Source: Haemophilus haemolyticus_L | GTDB taxonomy: Bacteria; Pseudomonadota; Gammaproteobacteria; Enterobacterales; Pasteurellaceae | Length of the DNA stretch: 35,242 nt | Assembly (NCBI RefSeq): GCF_003490595.1 | Contig: NZ_QQGY01000013.1 | Coordinates: 1-35,242 of the forward strand | Direction: 5' to 3' | Notes under the pieces: generated by a model | The model's database searches: none | Told to the model about the DNA's origin: nothing | The model's input: the letters and a program-made list of their open reading frames with translations, nothing else | Part shown: positions 33,911-35,242 of the stretch, piece by piece | Position numbering within the stretch: the stretch's first letter is position 1 | Layout: every line of letters starts with the position of its first letter | Position numbers and translations under genes: made by a program

Positions 33911-34996
33911 TCACTGCTGTTTTTTGTTAGTTTGTATAACCGAACCTAATAAAATAAAGAAAGTAGGTAACAGAATACCGATAATAAACCCGATAGCAAG
34001 AATCAACACCCTCTTAGGATTATCTTTAACCACAGGATAATCAGGAGAGCTTAAATAATAATACGTTTTTACATCCTCAACTAATTCCAATTGTGAAGCT
34101 AATTTATTTAATTTAAATAACTGTCTATCTGTAATATAATAATTAGCTGGGTAAATAACAGGTGTATTTTTAGCAATATCTAGTTGCGCCTGTAAATATT
34201 TTTCAGCGAGTATAAATAAATATGTACTATCTGCTAATTTAGAATCAGAGATATTATTTCCTCTTGAAAAATCTTTAATACCCGCTTTTTTAGCAATATC
34301 TAACGCATTTGTTAAGTTTTCAACTTGAACCTTTTTTGCTTCTGTTAGATTCTCTTCAATTTGTTCTTTACTAAATCTCAGCTCATCTAAACGTAGGTTA
34401 AATTCCTGTTTAAACTCTTGGTTTGTTTGGTTAAGACTATATTGATTTACAAAATTTACATACTCTGTCAATACAGATTGCGCATCTTTTGGAGTTTCTG
34501 CTGAGAAGGTGAGTTTTAAACCAATTTTATCTAATTCAGTTAAATCTTTTTTCTTAGGGTCAACTTCGTGAACAATAAGATATTTTAAAACAGTTTCTTC
34601 AATATATTTTCTTTTTTGGTCTTCCGTCATATCTTTGGTGTAGTTTTTAACCCATTCAGACTGTTCTAAAAACTTACGTTTTAAATCGTTAGAAAGAAGG
34701 AAGTGCTTAAATTGACCATATAGTGAGCTTGATAATCCTCCAGTAGAAAAATCACTATCGCCAATGATACGAGCATATTCTGCTCGTGCAGGTAATAAAT
34801 GACCTAAATCAGTTGAACGTGGAGCCACAATAATTGCAGTAGAAGTCCATTGCTCTTTCGCAGTAAATGCGTAAACACCCGCAATAGTGGTACCCAAAAA
34901 AGCCGATAGTAAAATCCAAATCTTTTTATTCCATAATGCTTTTATTAGCTCAATTAAATCTATTTCATCATTATTTTGATAATTAGTATCATTCAT
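33911..34996 (-). CDS. wzzB: Wzz chain-length regulator (PCP family)
   Basis: A 361-aa polysaccharide co-polymerase that sets the number of repeats made by Wzy. Membrane helices lie at about residues 28-46 and 327-349 and enclose a long periplasmic coiled region with ADSTYLFILAEKYLQAQLDIA. The proline-rich YPVVKDNPKRVLILAIGFIIGILLP before TM2 is the family signature. It is first in the cluster by transcription order, at the position recalled as HI0866. No RfaH ops element was found upstream. Confidence 0.92.
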   Translation of the reverse strand: MNDTNYQNNDEIDLIELIKALWNKKIWILLSAFLGTTIAGVYAFTAKEQWTSTAIIVAPRSTDLGHLLPARAEYARIIGDSDFSTGGLSSSLYGQFKHFLLSNDLKRKFLEQSEWVKNYTKDMTEDQKRKYIEETVLKYLIVHEVDPKKKDLTELDKIGLKLTFSAETPKDAQSVLTEYVNFVNQYSLNQTNQEFKQEFNLRLDELRFSKEQIEENLTEAKKVQVENLTNALDIAKKAGIKDFSRGNNISDSKLADSTYLFILAEKYLQAQLDIAKNTPVIYPANYYITDRQLFKLNKLASQLELVEDVKTYYYLSSPDYPVVKDNPKRVLILAIGFIIGILLPTFFILLGSVIQTNKKQQ

Positions 34997-35043
34997 ACTT
35001 ATACCTTATTTAAAATATTTCATTTTTCATGATTTTACAGAAT

Positions 35044-35070
35044 ATAACCCTTATTAACAATAAGGGTTAT
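35044..35070. repeat. Perfect 12-bp inverted repeat without a T tract
   Basis: ATAACCCTTATT and its complement (35044-35055, 35059-35070) flank a 3-bp centre, 48 bp before the wzz start. No U run follows on either strand, so it is a poor terminator. It may be an operator or the relic of a terminator from the gene displaced by the insertion sequence. Confidence 0.6.
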
Positions 35071-35117
35071 GTGAAGATCTTGTAAGAATACATTCATAAG
35101 AAAAATGCGGCTAATAT

Positions 35118-35242
35118 TGATCTGCACCCCAAAAGTTGGACTCAACAAACCAACAATTGAGGTGCAGATTTTTTTATGGGTAAACACTACACAATCGAAT
35201 TTAAATTACAGGTTCTCCAACCTATTCTGAATCGGAAAATGA
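35118..35242 (+). mobile_element. Left end of an IS3-family (IS150-like) insertion sequence
   Basis: The segment starts TGATCTGCACCCC and continues AAAAGTTGGACT, the typical terminal repeat style of IS150-group elements. An IS3-type OrfA frame begins 58 bp inside. A 9-bp stem (35120-35128 with 35161-35169) followed by a T run lies just before OrfA and could stop outside transcription. The element leaves the window, so completeness is unknown. The exact outer boundary is a judgement from the TG dinucleotide. Confidence 0.75.
35176..35242 (+). CDS. IS3-family transposase OrfA, 5' part
   Basis: The frame starts at ATG 35176 and reads MGKHYTIEFKLQVLQPILNRKM to the window edge, the usual start of the small helix-turn-helix OrfA protein of IS150-like elements. 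Only 22 codons are visible. The second frame (OrfB, DDE domain) would lie beyond the window. Confidence 0.7.
   Translation, partial: MGKHYTIEFKLQVLQPILNRKM

Noticed and set aside
24053..34996. Tetranucleotide repeats for LPS phase variation
   Set aside because: None of the usual H. influenzae repeats (CAAT, GCAA and similar) appears in tandem anywhere in the cluster.
35118..35242. IS1016, the element linked to the capsule locus
   Set aside because: The visible end and OrfA start are IS3/IS150-like, not IS1016-like, and no capsule gene is present.

Overview
The window looks like chromosomal DNA of Haemophilus influenzae or a very close relative such as H. haemolyticus. The evidence is AT-rich sequence, sixteen exact copies of the 9-bp Pasteurellaceae uptake signal core (AAGTGCGGT or its complement), and genes typical of this species: a NadN-type NAD nucleotidase, the HbpA/GbpA lipoprotein, a HugZ heme protein and an hmg-type lipopolysaccharide locus. 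No rRNA, tRNA, CRISPR array or prophage was seen. An insertion-sequence end lies at the right edge.

Bases 1-9650 carry mostly minus-strand genes: hugZ, the glutathione/heme-binding lipoprotein, an MdtD-like efflux pump coupled to mobB, two tiny membrane-protein genes (one only 28 aa) behind a perfect CRP-S-like palindrome, rseC-rsmJ-trmA in overlapping order, maoP, and yihD-dsbA. mobA diverges from yihD. Bases 9650-17400 hold dam-aroB-aroK, nadN with an unrecognised exported partner, and the plus-strand rpsP-rimM-trmD-rplS operon. Bases 17400-24000 hold queH, ispB, the divergent rplU-rpmA-yhbE-like-obgE group, and pepB-ndk.

Bases 24050-35000 are one minus-strand polysaccharide cluster, read from right to left: wzz, a decayed epimerase remnant, an acetyltransferase, wzx, a GT52 sialyltransferase, wzy, a GT2 transferase, a DegT aminotransferase, a small phosphoglycosyltransferase, a FlaA1/WbgZ-type dehydratase and waaL. 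This is a complete Wzy-type assembly line ending on lipopolysaccharide. The last three biosynthetic genes are in the same order as wbgX-wbgY-wbgZ of Shigella sonnei, which make and transfer a 4-amino-trideoxy sugar. The inferred product is a sialylated, possibly zwitterionic, O-antigen-like extension. It would differ from the tetrasaccharide attributed to the hmg locus of strain Rd.

From memory of Rd gene numbering, the window joins three blocks that are not contiguous in Rd (about HI0854-HI0844, HI0209-HI0201 and HI0882-HI0866). This suggests a different chromosomal arrangement. No search was run, so all family assignments come from motifs, lengths and gene order.
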